Assembly: GCA_044222195.1 (NCBI GenBank) | Contig: JBGANS010000019.1 | Coordinates: forward strand, 16,607 to 80,606 | Length of the DNA stretch: 64,000 nt | Reading direction: 5' to 3' | Origin: JAHBXE01 sp044222195 | Lineage (GTDB): Bacteria > Planctomycetota > Phycisphaerae > Phycisphaerales > UBA1924 | In this document: positions 40,881-49,413 of the stretch, piece by piece | Layout: each line of letters starts with the position of its first letter | How positions within the stretch are numbered: the first letter of the stretch is position 1 | Program-made: the position numbers and the translations under genes | The notes under the pieces: generated by a model | What the model saw: only the letters and a program-made list of their open reading frames with translations | Database searches by the model: none | Told to the model about the DNA's origin: nothing

Positions 40881-41924
40881 ATGTCCACACTTCCACTGAC
40901 CGACGCCTTCGCCAGCTACCTGATGGATGAGCGTCACTTCAGCCCGTACACGGCCCGCTGCTACGGCGCGGACCTGCGCCAGTTCGTTGAATACCTGGCG
41001 CGCGAGCAGAGCATCACGGTCGACGCTGGCAAGGAGGGCGAGGCCCTCAAGCAGCGGGAAGAGTCCATCAAGGCCGCGGGCGGCAAGAAGCCGGGCCCGA
41101 GCGCCGTTGTCGGGAGCATCCCGTCCACCGTGACGAAGATGATCTGCGCGGCGACGGCGGACACGATTCGGGGGTTCCTGAACCACCTCGGGGAACAGCA
41201 CTATTCGGCCGCGACCATGGCGAGGAAGATCGCCACGCTGCGGTCGTTCTTCAAGTGGGCGGACCGCCGGAACCTGGCGGACAGCAACCCGATGACATTG
41301 ATCCGCACGCCGCGCCAGAGCAAGCGGCTCCCGAAGGCGATCACGATCGAGCAGATTGAGAAGCTCCTGTCGGCGCCGGACGAGCGTGACGTGCTGGGTC
41401 TGCGCGACCGGGCGATGCTTGAAACGCTGTATTCGACCGGCATCCGCGTGAGCGAACTGGTCGGGCTTGAGCTGGAAGACATTGACGTCGCCGGCGAGGC
41501 GCTGAAGGTCAAGGGCAAGGGGAAGAAAGAGCGAGTGGTGCCCCTGGGGTCTCACGCGCTGGCGGCGATCAAGCGGTACATGGACCAGTTGAGGACGGAC
41601 ACCCGCTTCAACGGCGCGTGGGCCGAGGGACGGACCCGCCGTCCGCTGTTCGTCAACAAGCACGGCGGCAGGCTCTCGTCGCGTTCGGTCCGCCGCAAGC
41701 TGGACAAGTATCTCAAGCAGGTCGGCCTGGACCCGACCATCAGCCCGCACACGCTGCGGCACAGTTTCGCGACGCACCTGCTCGACAACGGTGCGGACCT
41801 GCGGAGCGTGCAGGAGCTGCTCGGGCATCAGTCACTCTCGACCACCCAGGTGTACACGCACCTGACGACCCAGCGGATGACCAACGCCTACAACCAGGCC
41901 CACCCGCGAGCCGAGGCGGGTTGA
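40881..41924 (+). CDS. xerC: Tyrosine recombinase XerC/XerD
   Basis: Xer recombinases resolve chromosome dimers at dif. The 347-residue product has an N-terminal SAM-like core-binding domain (10-135) and a complete catalytic domain. Arg189 is in STGIRVSELVGL, Lys near 213 in KGKGKKERVVPLG, His290/Arg293 in HTLRHSFATHLLDNGADL, His316 in ELLGHQSLSTTQ and Tyr325 in VYTHL. It is ~45 residues longer than E. coli XerC because of a charged insert at about 45-88 in the N-terminal domain. The length and motifs fit housekeeping Xer rather than phage integrase. Symbol is by family; XerC versus XerD cannot be split here. Confidence 0.92.
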   Translation: MSTLPLTDAFASYLMDERHFSPYTARCYGADLRQFVEYLAREQSITVDAGKEGEALKQREESIKAAGGKKPGPSAVVGSIPSTVTKMICAATADTIRGFLNHLGEQHYSAATMARKIATLRSFFKWADRRNLADSNPMTLIRTPRQSKRLPKAITIEQIEKLLSAPDERDVLGLRDRAMLETLYSTGIRVSELVGLELEDIDVAGEALKVKGKGKKERVVPLGSHALAAIKRYMDQLRTDTRFNGAWAEGRTRRPLFVNKHGGRLSSRSVRRKLDKYLKQVGLDPTISPHTLRHSFATHLLDNGADLRSVQELLGHQSLSTTQVYTHLTTQRMTNAYNQAHPRAEAG

Positions 41925-41947
41925 TCGATCGAAACTCACCGATGAAC

Positions 41948-41973
41948 GGGCCGCGCACAACGCGGCCTTTTTT
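41948..41973 (+). terminator. Rho-independent terminator after xerC
   Basis: GGGCCGCG / CGCGGCC with a 5-base CACAA-type loop, followed by TTTTTTC. It lies in the 48-base space between xerC and a convergent gene. Confidence 0.9.
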
Positions 41974-42821
41974 CATTTGGGCACGGAGGGTGCCTCCACC
42001 GCGGGCAGGGGCTTGTCTGACGCGGCCGGGGGCACAGGCGGCGGCGGACTGATGGGCTTGGGGGTCGTGCGGAGATCGGTGAGCGATGGCACGGACTGGC
42101 GGCCCTCGGTCGGGAGCGCCCACTTGGTGGGGTCGCCGGGGTCCACGGCCTTGAACGAGAACTCAAACTGTGCCTCGGCATCGGGACGATGAATCGAGGC
42201 GGAGATCTTGGTCAGCCGAACGGTGCTGACAAGCGCCGTGATCGAAATCGAGCCGGCGGGGCTAAGGCCCTTCATGGTGATCGTCAGCGGCCGGGCCGCC
42301 TCGTCAACCAGGGCATCGGACCACACCGTCTTGCGCAGCAGTTCCAGAGGCGAGTTGAATCCCGGGTCCTCCGGATTGACGATCGCCAGTTGCGGAATCG
42401 GCAGCGGGGGGAGCACCTCGGCCAGGCGGGCCGGAGTGATCGGGCCCGGAAATGAGCGCTGAAAGAACTTGTCCGGCGCGGCGGAGTTGGTGGCCGTGAG
42501 CTTGCCCTCCGCGATGGAGATCCGCAACTGGCCGAGTTCGAACAACACGCAGCGGGGCCTGGGCGTGACCGGGCCCGCATCGGACGCCAAGCGCTTAAGT
42601 CCCGGGTCGACACGGATGGTCAGGGTGTCGCTGCGATCTCCCGATGGAGTATGCACCCGAATCGTGATCTCCTCCGCAAACGGCGCGGAGTAGGCCTCGT
42701 GAAGGTCCGCGAGAAAGACCTCGGAGGGAATCGGCTCAGGGGGCGGCTTGGTCGGGCGATCCTGAGCGACCGCCGGGGGCAGCAAGCAAAGGATTGCGGC
42801 GATGGCGGCGGGGGCTCGCAT
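41973..42821 (-). CDS. Secreted protein with LolA/LolB-like beta pattern, unknown function
   Basis: A 282-residue exported protein with the signal peptide MRAPAAIAAILCLLPPAVAQD. Residues 30-200 alternate hydrophobic and polar strands: FAEEITIRVHTPSGDRSDTLTIRVDPGLKRLASD, CVLFELGQLRISIAEGKLTATN, ITMKGLSPAGSISITALVST. This resembles lipoprotein-carrier-like half-barrels (LolA-type) or DUF2092-like proteins, without a diagnostic motif. The C-terminus is Pro-rich (TTPKPISPPPPVPPAASDKPLPAVEAPSVPK). It begins one base after folK's stop and is probably on the same transcript. Confidence 0.7.
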   Translation of the reverse strand: MRAPAAIAAILCLLPPAVAQDRPTKPPPEPIPSEVFLADLHEAYSAPFAEEITIRVHTPSGDRSDTLTIRVDPGLKRLASDAGPVTPRPRCVLFELGQLRISIAEGKLTATNSAAPDKFFQRSFPGPITPARLAEVLPPLPIPQLAIVNPEDPGFNSPLELLRKTVWSDALVDEAARPLTITMKGLSPAGSISITALVSTVRLTKISASIHRPDAEAQFEFSFKAVDPGDPTKWALPTEGRQSVPSLTDLRTTPKPISPPPPVPPAASDKPLPAVEAPSVPK

Positions 42822-42822
42822 A

Positions 42823-43335
42823 TCACTTGGACCCCGAAGCGGCGTCAGAAGTTCCGCGGGCCAGCAGGAGATCGCGCAGTTCCGTGACGGTGGCGCGCAA
42901 TCCGGGCACCGTGAAGTGGGGCGCGACTTCGGCCAGGGGTGTGAGCACGAAGAGCCGCTCGTGCATCCGCGGATGGGGGATCGTCAGGCCCGCCTGATCG
43001 AGCATGAGGTCGTCGTAGAGCAGCAGATCAAGATCGAGCGTGCGGGGCCCCCACCGCTGTTCCTGAGCGCGATCGCGCCCGAGGCTTCGTTCAATCGTGA
43101 GCAGGCTGGTCAGGAGGCCGCGAGGGTTCAGGGTGGTGCGGATCACGGCAGCGGCGTTGAGGTACCCGGGCTGAGGCACCGGCCCAACGGGGTCGGTCTC
43201 GATGAAGGTTGAGAACGCCACAAGGGACGTTTCCGGAAGCGCGGCGATACAGGCGAGGGCGCGGGTGAGGTACTCGTGCCGGTCGCCGAGATTGCTGCCC
43301 AGCGCGATGCAGGCGGTGGAATGGCCGCGGGTCAT
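42823..43335 (-). CDS. folK: 2-amino-4-hydroxy-6-hydroxymethyldihydropteridine pyrophosphokinase
   Basis: FolK transfers pyrophosphate from ATP to the pterin in folate synthesis. The 170-residue product shows IALGSNLGDRHEYL, STFIETDPVGPVPQPGYLNAAAVIRTTL, LLTIERSLGRDR, the signature RWGPRTLDLDLLLYDDLML and HPRMHERLFVLTPLAEVAPH. The length fits. It lies downstream of fliA in the same direction, separated by a GC hairpin, and is not obviously part of the flagellar operon. Confidence 0.96.
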   Translation of the reverse strand: MTRGHSTACIALGSNLGDRHEYLTRALACIAALPETSLVAFSTFIETDPVGPVPQPGYLNAAAVIRTTLNPRGLLTSLLTIERSLGRDRAQEQRWGPRTLDLDLLLYDDLMLDQAGLTIPHPRMHERLFVLTPLAEVAPHFTVPGLRATVTELRDLLLARGTSDAASGSK

Positions 43336-43347
43336 GCCTGAACGATA

Positions 43348-43376
43348 AGACCGCCCCGGGGTCGGGGCGGCCTTGG
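43348..43376 (-). terminator. Hairpin at the end of the flagellar operon
   Basis: CCGCCCCG (43351-43358) and CGGGGCGG (43363-43370) form a strong 8-base stem with a 4-base loop between the fliA stop (43428) and folK start (43335). The minus-strand tail TCTTATC is only weakly U-rich. Confidence 0.55.
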
Positions 43377-43427
43377 TTGGATTCAGAGAAGAGGGGGGCG
43401 AAAAGCCCGAGCGGCGAATCTCGACGG

Positions 43428-44300
43428 TCAGCCTTCAATCGGCTCGAGTTCGCGTGACCGGTGCTGCATCTGGGCCTTGAGCCGGGCCAGGATCGAGCTG
43501 TGCATCTGGCTGACGCGGGACTCGGACAGGTCCAGCGTGGCACCGATTTCCTTCATGGTCATGCCCTCGTAGTAGTAGAGGATGACGATGAGGCGCTCGG
43601 CCCGCGAGAGGCCCTTGGTGATCAGGTCCTTCAGGTCGCGGCGCTGCATTTCGCGCAACGGGTTGGAATCGGTGTCGTCGCGGACGACGTCGATCTCGCG
43701 AAGTTCACGTGAGCCGTCGCTGGCGGCGAACTTGCGGGTGATGCTGTGGGTGCTGACGGCGGAGGAATCACGCTTGACCTTGTCAAACTCTTCGCCGGGC
43801 AGGTTGAGCTTGGACGCGAGCTCGGAATCGGTGGGAGAGCGGCCGTTGGCCATTTCGAACTTCTGGCGTGCGCTCTCGACCTTGGCCGTGCGGTGGCGGA
43901 CGAGCCGCGGGACCCAGTCCATCGCGCGAAGCTCGTCGAGGATCGCGCCGCGGATGCGAGGGGCGCAGTACGTTTCAAACTTGACGCCCCGGTCAAGATC
44001 GAACGCGTCGATCGCGTCCATCAGGCCGAAGAGGCCGGCGGACATGAGGTCCTCGATATCCACTTCGTCGGGGAGACGCGTGTAAATGCGTTCCGCGTTG
44101 TAGCGGACCAGCGGGAGAAATCTCTCCATCAGGAAGTTGCGGATGGGCTCGGACTTGGCCGAGTCTCCCTTGACGACCTGGTAGTCGGTCCAGACCTCCT
44201 GGATGGGCTTCTTGTCCAGGGGTGTACGCGTCTTGGACGCTTCGAGGCGGACGCCCCGGCGCGAAGACGACCGAACCTTGCTCTGCCGGATTGCTGTCAT
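43428..44300 (-). CDS. fliA: Flagellar sigma factor FliA (sigma-28 type)
   Basis: FliA directs transcription of late flagellar genes. The 290-residue product has region 2 (MERFLPLVRYNAERIYTRLPDEVDIEDLMSAGLFGLMDAIDAFDLDRGVKFETYCAPRIRGAILDELRAMDWVPRLVRH). Region 3 follows (ANGRSPTDSELASKLNLPGEEF), and region 4 (GLSRAERLIVILYYYEGMTMKEIGATLDLSESRVSQMHSSILARLK) has the FliA-type helix-turn-helix. The ATG at 44300 overlaps the preceding stop (ATGA). An open frame further upstream lies within the previous gene and is not conserved. It is the last gene of the long operon, followed by a hairpin. No flgM is seen nearby. Confidence 0.95.
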   Translation of the reverse strand: MTAIRQSKVRSSSRRGVRLEASKTRTPLDKKPIQEVWTDYQVVKGDSAKSEPIRNFLMERFLPLVRYNAERIYTRLPDEVDIEDLMSAGLFGLMDAIDAFDLDRGVKFETYCAPRIRGAILDELRAMDWVPRLVRHRTAKVESARQKFEMANGRSPTDSELASKLNLPGEEFDKVKRDSSAVSTHSITRKFAASDGSRELREIDVVRDDTDSNPLREMQRRDLKDLITKGLSRAERLIVILYYYEGMTMKEIGATLDLSESRVSQMHSSILARLKAQMQHRSRELEPIEG

Positions 44301-44602
44301 CGGCCACTCCTTAGCCAACCACTCTGCCGCCGCGTCCAACCGTACGCCCCCTCGACCGGGTTCACCGCTTTGTATTGACGGACGTATTCCTCGACGACTC
44401 GCTCGGCCACCAGGCCGACAACCAGCCCGACCAGGTGCAGCGCCACCATGCTGATGAGGGCGACGGTGAGCACTCGGCCGCCGGGGTTGCCCGCCGCCAT
44501 GCCGGCAACGATCGCCACGGCAAAGCCGGCGAGGCCAAGGCATGAGGCGATGAGCCTCGCTGTTGAACCGGGATTCAAAGACGCATCCCTCCGGCGAATC
44601 AC
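44297..44602 (-). CDS. Small two-helix membrane protein between flhG and fliA
   Basis: A 101-residue protein, from a GTG start, with two membrane helices (ARLIASCLGLAGFAVAIVAGM and VLTVALISMVALHLVGLVVGLV). A short cytosolic C-terminus ends GWTRRQSGWLRSGR. The stop overlaps the fliA start by 4 bases, so the two are translationally coupled. A later in-frame ATG could be used instead of the GTG. I do not recognise a family. Its place between the pole-position GTPase genes and the late sigma factor suggests a flagellar-linked role, by position only. Confidence 0.7.
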   Translation of the reverse strand: MIRRRDASLNPGSTARLIASCLGLAGFAVAIVAGMAAGNPGGRVLTVALISMVALHLVGLVVGLVAERVVEEYVRQYKAVNPVEGAYGWTRRQSGWLRSGR

Positions 44603-44690
44603 AGCGCACCGACAGCCGTGCGGGCTTTATCGTCGCACGTGACGGGCCAATCGACGCTTTGATCACAATTCGACTCAAAGATTTCGCATT

Positions 44691-44714
44691 CCCGAATCGG
44701 GGCCCTTACAGAAC
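44691..44714 (-). promoter_or_regulatory. Flagellar-gap motif, copy 1
   Basis: Minus strand GTTCTGTAAGGGCCCCGATT then CGGG, starting one base past the flhG stop and 89 bases before the next start. A copy at 54627-54650 matches 20 of 24 bases. The 11-base core CCCGATTCGGG is palindromic around a central T. A shared promoter or operator is inferred, not shown. Confidence 0.4.
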
Positions 44715-44715
44715 T

Positions 44716-45684
44716 TCAACTCCCGCGCAATGTCAGCCGCGACCAGAGCCCTGACAGACCCGATAGCCTCGAGGCCGGCCGGTTGTCACGTGCATGGCGG
44801 AGTTCGAGATTGTCAACGAGCACACAGGCCAACCTACGAAGATCGCGACTGGCCTGGCAACGAGGTTCGGAAAGGATCAGGGGAGAGCGGCGACGAACCG
44901 CCGCGCCAACCTGCGGATCTTGCGCGACCCAACCCAAACAGGGCAACCGATAACGCAGGAACCGGCTGCAGACCGCGGCCATTCGAGCGTGAACCGCGTC
45001 CGCTTCCTTCTTGCTGGATACCTGGTTCACGACCAGCGCCACGCGGGGCGGCCTCGCGGAGCCAAGCAAGGCGCACTTGATGAGGGCGTAGGCGTCGGCG
45101 ATGGACGTCGGCTCAGGAGTCGCGATGACGAGCGACAGGTCGGACGAGCCCATGAACGACAGGACCTCGCGGCCCAGGCCCGCGCCGGTGTCCACGATGA
45201 GCAGTTCGGTGTCGTCTTCGAGCTGGTCGAGGGCCCCGAGGAGACGGGAGCGTTCGAGTGGCGAGAGCTCGGCCATTCGGGCCACACCGGCAGATCCGGG
45301 AATAAGCCGGAAGCCCCCGGGGGCATCCACCGCGATTTCACGCAGGTCGATTCGATCGTCGGAGTGGATGCGACGCTGATCTGCGACGCCGACATACTGC
45401 TCAAGACGGCGCGTCGGGCTGAGGCCGCACAGCACATCGGCGTTGGCCATCCCGAGGTCGGCGTCGAGAAGGGTGGTCCGCCATCCGAGCTGCGTCATCG
45501 CGATCGAGAGGCTCACGCACGCGGTGGTCTTGCCGACACCGCCTTTGCCGGAGGAGACCGTGAGGACCTTGGCGCGGCGTTGCTGCGGGGCGACGGCGGG
45601 AGTGGCCAGAAGGGTGGGGGCTGACTCGACGAGCGCCCGGAGCCGCGCGGCCTGATCACTGGTTGGCGCCAGGGCGTGGGTCAT
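44716..45684 (-). CDS. flhG: Flagellar number regulator FlhG (MinD-like ATPase)
   Basis: FlhG limits flagellar number and acts with FlhF. The 322-residue P-loop protein has the deviant Walker A VSSGKGGVGKTTACVSLS near residue 43, the switch LLDADLGMANADVLCGL, LIVDTGAGLG, and ATPEPTSIADAYALIKC. A lysine after the first GKGG and the trailing helices fit the MinD/FlhG family. Its start overlaps the flhF stop by 4 bases. The C-terminus ends in an Arg/Ser-rich stretch. A single clear homologue in operon order makes the call firm. Confidence 0.93.
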   Translation of the reverse strand: MTHALAPTSDQAARLRALVESAPTLLATPAVAPQQRRAKVLTVSSGKGGVGKTTACVSLSIAMTQLGWRTTLLDADLGMANADVLCGLSPTRRLEQYVGVADQRRIHSDDRIDLREIAVDAPGGFRLIPGSAGVARMAELSPLERSRLLGALDQLEDDTELLIVDTGAGLGREVLSFMGSSDLSLVIATPEPTSIADAYALIKCALLGSARPPRVALVVNQVSSKKEADAVHARMAAVCSRFLRYRLPCLGWVAQDPQVGAAVRRRSPLILSEPRCQASRDLRRLACVLVDNLELRHARDNRPASRLSGLSGLWSRLTLRGS

Positions 45685-47102
45685 CGGGCGACGACCCTTT
45701 CCGCTTCGGTTTCCGCGCCGAGCAGGAGCTCGGCGAGACGATCCGCACGCCCCGGCTCGATATGGTCCGGCACTTCCTGGCCGGTGGTGATGTACGAGAG
45801 CTTCAGCGCGACGCGACGGGCGACGGTGATCAGCGAGCCGTAACTCACCGCCTCATCGATCTTGGTGAAAATGATGTGGTCGGGCTGGATGCTCATGAAC
45901 CGGCCCGCGGCCTCGAGAAGCACCGACTGGCTCGACACGCTCGAGAGCACCAGGTGGGTCTGGTGCGGCTGCGCGGCGGAGATGAACTGGCGGAGCTCGT
46001 CCACGCGACCCGCGTCGCGCGGTGATCGGCCGGCCGTGTCGATGAGAATGACATCGCAGGTGTCCAGAGACTGGCAGCACGCAGACATGTCCGCGGGGCT
46101 CATCGCAACCTTGAGCGGCAGGCCGATGATTTCCGCATAGGTGCGGAGCTGATCGACCGCGGCGATGCGGTAGGTGTCACTCGTAATCAGGCCAACCCGC
46201 TTGCCCTGCCGGAGCTTGTACGTCGCGGCGAGCTTGGCGATGGTCGTGGTCTTGCCTACTCCCGTCGGGCCTACGAGTGCGAGCGTGAGCGGACGGCCGT
46301 CGGTCGGCCCGACGCAAGGGCTGGCGGCCGTTGGGATGAGCGATGCGATGGCGCGAAGCACGGCGGGGCGGATGATGCCGTCATCATTCTGGCGATTGGC
46401 AGGAATCTCATCGCGAACCCTGGCCACCACTTCGTCGGCGAGCTCGGGCGAGACCTCCGCGTCGAGCAATCGGAAGTAGTGCCTCAGGACGGCGTCTGGA
46501 AGAGAAGAGGGAGAGAACCCGCCGCCCCCTTCGCGCGAGAGCCGGACCGCGGTATGGCGGGAGCACTGCAGCACCTGGCCGACCATCTTTTTCAACGAAG
46601 CGAGCTCTTCGCTCAGCCCGCCCGGCGAGACGGTGGTGAATGCCGGCGACTCGGTGGCGGTCGATGTAGCCGGCGCCCGGCTTGGCTCGGTGGCCCTGGC
46701 GCCGGTGCGCACCACGCTCAGCCGTTGCGGCGGTGGAAGCGTGACAACCACAGGCGGCTCGGGTTCCTCGGGTGCGGCAACGGCCACGGACGACTCGTTG
46801 CGGTTCGCGGCATTTCTGGCCGCGCGGTCTACCACGGGTTTGAAGCCTGAGCCTCCGGACTGCACACCACCAGGGCTCGCCGAGTAGGCCCGCAGCGCGG
46901 CAATGTTCCCGCTTTTGCGCTTGGCGACTTCGGGCCCGCCATCAGACGCCGTGACCTCGACCATCGCTTTGCCGCCCAGGCCGAGCACGCCGCCGACCTT
47001 GTACGTGCGCGTATGAAGGATGACCGCGTCCTTGCCCAGGTCTTTCTTGACCTCGGCGAGGCAGTCTCCCATCGTGCGCGCGCGATACGTTCGAAGATTC
47101 AT
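45681..47102 (-). CDS. flhF: Flagellar biosynthesis GTPase FlhF
   Basis: FlhF is an SRP-type GTPase that marks the flagellar assembly site. The N-terminal B domain starts MNLRTYRARTMGDCLAEVKKDLGKDAVILHTRT. A Pro/Ala-rich linker covers about 60-170. The NG domain has GPTGVGKTTTIAKLAATYKLRQGKRVGLITSDTYRIAAVDQLRTYAEIIGLP, the DTAGRSPRD switch, and TKIDEAVSYGSLITVA. The length of 473 is within the family's range. It lies upstream of flhG and downstream of flhA, as in many flagellated bacteria. Confidence 0.96.
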   Translation of the reverse strand: MNLRTYRARTMGDCLAEVKKDLGKDAVILHTRTYKVGGVLGLGGKAMVEVTASDGGPEVAKRKSGNIAALRAYSASPGGVQSGGSGFKPVVDRAARNAANRNESSVAVAAPEEPEPPVVVTLPPPQRLSVVRTGARATEPSRAPATSTATESPAFTTVSPGGLSEELASLKKMVGQVLQCSRHTAVRLSREGGGGFSPSSLPDAVLRHYFRLLDAEVSPELADEVVARVRDEIPANRQNDDGIIRPAVLRAIASLIPTAASPCVGPTDGRPLTLALVGPTGVGKTTTIAKLAATYKLRQGKRVGLITSDTYRIAAVDQLRTYAEIIGLPLKVAMSPADMSACCQSLDTCDVILIDTAGRSPRDAGRVDELRQFISAAQPHQTHLVLSSVSSQSVLLEAAGRFMSIQPDHIIFTKIDEAVSYGSLITVARRVALKLSYITTGQEVPDHIEPGRADRLAELLLGAETEAERVVAR

Positions 47103-47204
47103 TCAGCCTTCCGTGGCCTTCTGCAACCGCCTTGCGGCGTGATCCGGGGCATCCTGCCCGTGTGAATCGGCCATGAGCATACACACCGCACCTGCGGTTG
47201 CAAG

Positions 47205-49406
47205 TCAAGCCGCGGCGGCAGCCTCCTTTGTTTCTTCCAGGGTGACGAGCGCCATCGACTCGACTTCAACGGTCGGGACCACTTCGTTGTACGACAGGAC
47301 GTGGACCGTTGGTATGTGCGGTTCGAGGAGCTGGCGAACCACCGCGCGGACCTGCGGAGAGGTGATCACGACGGGCGGATGGCCCGAGGCGGTCAAGGAC
47401 TTGAGGGAAGTCGTGATCAACCGGGATAGGTGGGTGGCCACTCGCGCCGGCATCGAGACCACCGTACCTCCGCCGGTGCGGTCGATGAATCCGTTGATCT
47501 GGTCCTCGAGCGACGGGTCGAGGGTGATACACACCAGCCGCGGCTTTCCCGACGGGGTCTCCGCCGGGGACGTGACGAGCTGGCAAATGGTGCGGCGCAA
47601 GGAGTTGCGCACGTACTCGGTCAGGACGTCGGTGTCCTTGGTCTTGGGCCCCCAATCCGCAAGAGTCTCCAGGATCGTCTCGGTATCGCGGATCGGGATT
47701 CGTTCCTTGAGCAGGTTCTGGAGGATCTTCTGAAGGTCGGCCATCTTGACCGCGGCGGGGATCGACTCTTCCACCAGCTTGGGGCTCTTGCCCTTGAGCT
47801 GCTCAACGAGATTGGCAACTTCCTCTCGCGTCAGGAGTTCTGAGGCGTGTTGCTTCACCACCTCGGTGAGGTGCGTTCCCAGGACGCTGGTGGCGTCCAC
47901 CACGGTGTAGTTCATGGTCTCGGCCCGACCTTTGAGTGCCGGTTCGATCCACCAGGCATCAAGGCCAAAGGCCGGCTCGCGAGTGCGTTCGCCCTCGATT
48001 GAACCGGACGCCACTCCCGAGTCCATCGCCAGGAGCTTGCCAGGTTTGACCGAGCCGGCGGCCACGGCGTTGCCGCGGATCTTGATCCGGTATTCGGTCG
48101 ACCCAAGCTGGATGTTGTCGCGGATTCGGACTGGGGGCATGACCAGGCCTACGTCCTGAGCGAGTTGGCGCCGGATCGCGCTGATGCGGTCGAGAAGGTC
48201 GCCGCCCTGGGCGGTGTCAACCAGCGAGACCAACTGGAAGCCGACTTCGAGCTCGAGCGTATCGACCTTGAGCAGATTCTCGACCGGCGGCGGCTCGGCC
48301 TTGGCGGCCGCCGCGGACTCGGTGGTCTTCGCACGTTCGGTATTGCGACGCGCCCGCATCATCACCCAGGCCAAGCCGCCAAGTCCCAGGCCGGTCACGA
48401 CCAGCGGGATCGTGGGCAGGGGAGTGAAGGCCAGCAGAAGAAGAAAGGACCCCGTGATGATCAACCCGTGGGGCTGGCTGATGATCTGGTCGGTGAGTTC
48501 GTGCCCGAGTTGGGCCTTGGAACCCGAGCGCGTCACGATGAGGGCCGAGGCAATCGCGATCACGAACGAGGGAATCTGAGACGTCAGCCCGTCGCCGATC
48601 GTGAGCTTGGTGAACACCGCGGCGGTCTGGCCGGGTTCCCAGTTGCGATCGATCATGCCCACGGCGAATCCGCCCAGGATGTTGATCACCGTGATGATGA
48701 TGCCGGCGACGGCGTCGCCGCGAACGAACTTGGAGGCACCGTCCATCGCGCCAAAGAAGTCCGCCTCCTGCCGAATCTGTTCGCGCCGCTGGCGGGCCTC
48801 GCCCTCGGTGATGATCCCGGCGTTGAGGTCGCTGTCGATCGCCATCTGCTTGCCCGGCATCGCATCGAGCGTGAACCTGGCGGCGACCTCGCTGATGCGG
48901 GTGGCGCCCTTGGTGATGACCACGAACTGAACGATTACCAGGATCAGGAAGATGACGATTCCCACGAACAGCGACGAGCCGGCGACGAAGTTTCCGAACG
49001 CCGCGATCACATGCCCCGCGGCGTACATCGCCTCCTCAGGGGTAGAGCCCTTGGCCGTCAGGATGAGGCGTGTGGATCCGATGTTGAGCACGAGCCTCAG
49101 AAGGGTCGTGGCAAGCAGGAGAGACGGAAACACTGAAAAATCGAGGGGGTGATCCATGTAGACCGTCGTGAGCAGGATCACGACGGCGAGACTGATGTTG
49201 CCGCAGATGAGCACATCCATTACCCACGGCGGCACGGGCACCAGCAGCACGATGAGCATCGAGACAAAGCCCACGGGAACCAGCAGGCCTCGGTATTGAC
49301 GCAGACGCTGCAGCCACGGCGGCAGAATCAGGCCCGGCGGGCGCATGGCGACGGGCGCCGCCTTGGGCGCGGGACGTGGACCGGGCTTGTTCAGGGCCTT
49401 GGCCAT
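47205..49406 (-). CDS. flhA: Flagellar export gate protein FlhA
   Basis: FlhA forms the nonameric gate of the flagellar type III exporter. The 733-residue product has about eight N-terminal membrane helices beginning LVPVGFVSMLIVLLVPVPPWVMDVL. The FHIPEP-family loop is ATRISEVAARFTLDAMPGKQMAIDSDLNAGIITEGEARQRREQIRQEADFFGAMDGASKFVRGDAVAG, and the large cytosolic domain lies from about 350. A basic N-terminal tail (about 40 residues) precedes the first helix. It follows flhB by 7 bases. The 102-base gap before flhF carries no obvious promoter. Confidence 0.97.
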   Translation of the reverse strand: MAKALNKPGPRPAPKAAPVAMRPPGLILPPWLQRLRQYRGLLVPVGFVSMLIVLLVPVPPWVMDVLICGNISLAVVILLTTVYMDHPLDFSVFPSLLLATTLLRLVLNIGSTRLILTAKGSTPEEAMYAAGHVIAAFGNFVAGSSLFVGIVIFLILVIVQFVVITKGATRISEVAARFTLDAMPGKQMAIDSDLNAGIITEGEARQRREQIRQEADFFGAMDGASKFVRGDAVAGIIITVINILGGFAVGMIDRNWEPGQTAAVFTKLTIGDGLTSQIPSFVIAIASALIVTRSGSKAQLGHELTDQIISQPHGLIITGSFLLLLAFTPLPTIPLVVTGLGLGGLAWVMMRARRNTERAKTTESAAAAKAEPPPVENLLKVDTLELEVGFQLVSLVDTAQGGDLLDRISAIRRQLAQDVGLVMPPVRIRDNIQLGSTEYRIKIRGNAVAAGSVKPGKLLAMDSGVASGSIEGERTREPAFGLDAWWIEPALKGRAETMNYTVVDATSVLGTHLTEVVKQHASELLTREEVANLVEQLKGKSPKLVEESIPAAVKMADLQKILQNLLKERIPIRDTETILETLADWGPKTKDTDVLTEYVRNSLRRTICQLVTSPAETPSGKPRLVCITLDPSLEDQINGFIDRTGGGTVVSMPARVATHLSRLITTSLKSLTASGHPPVVITSPQVRAVVRQLLEPHIPTVHVLSYNEVVPTVEVESMALVTLEETKEAAAAA

Positions 49407-49413
49407 GGGTCAG

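Noticed and set aside
44603..44715. Candidate sigma-28 promoter near CGACGATAA before the small membrane gene
   Set aside because: The -10-like GACGATAA has no TAAA-type partner at the right spacing; the best CAAA is 23 bases away.
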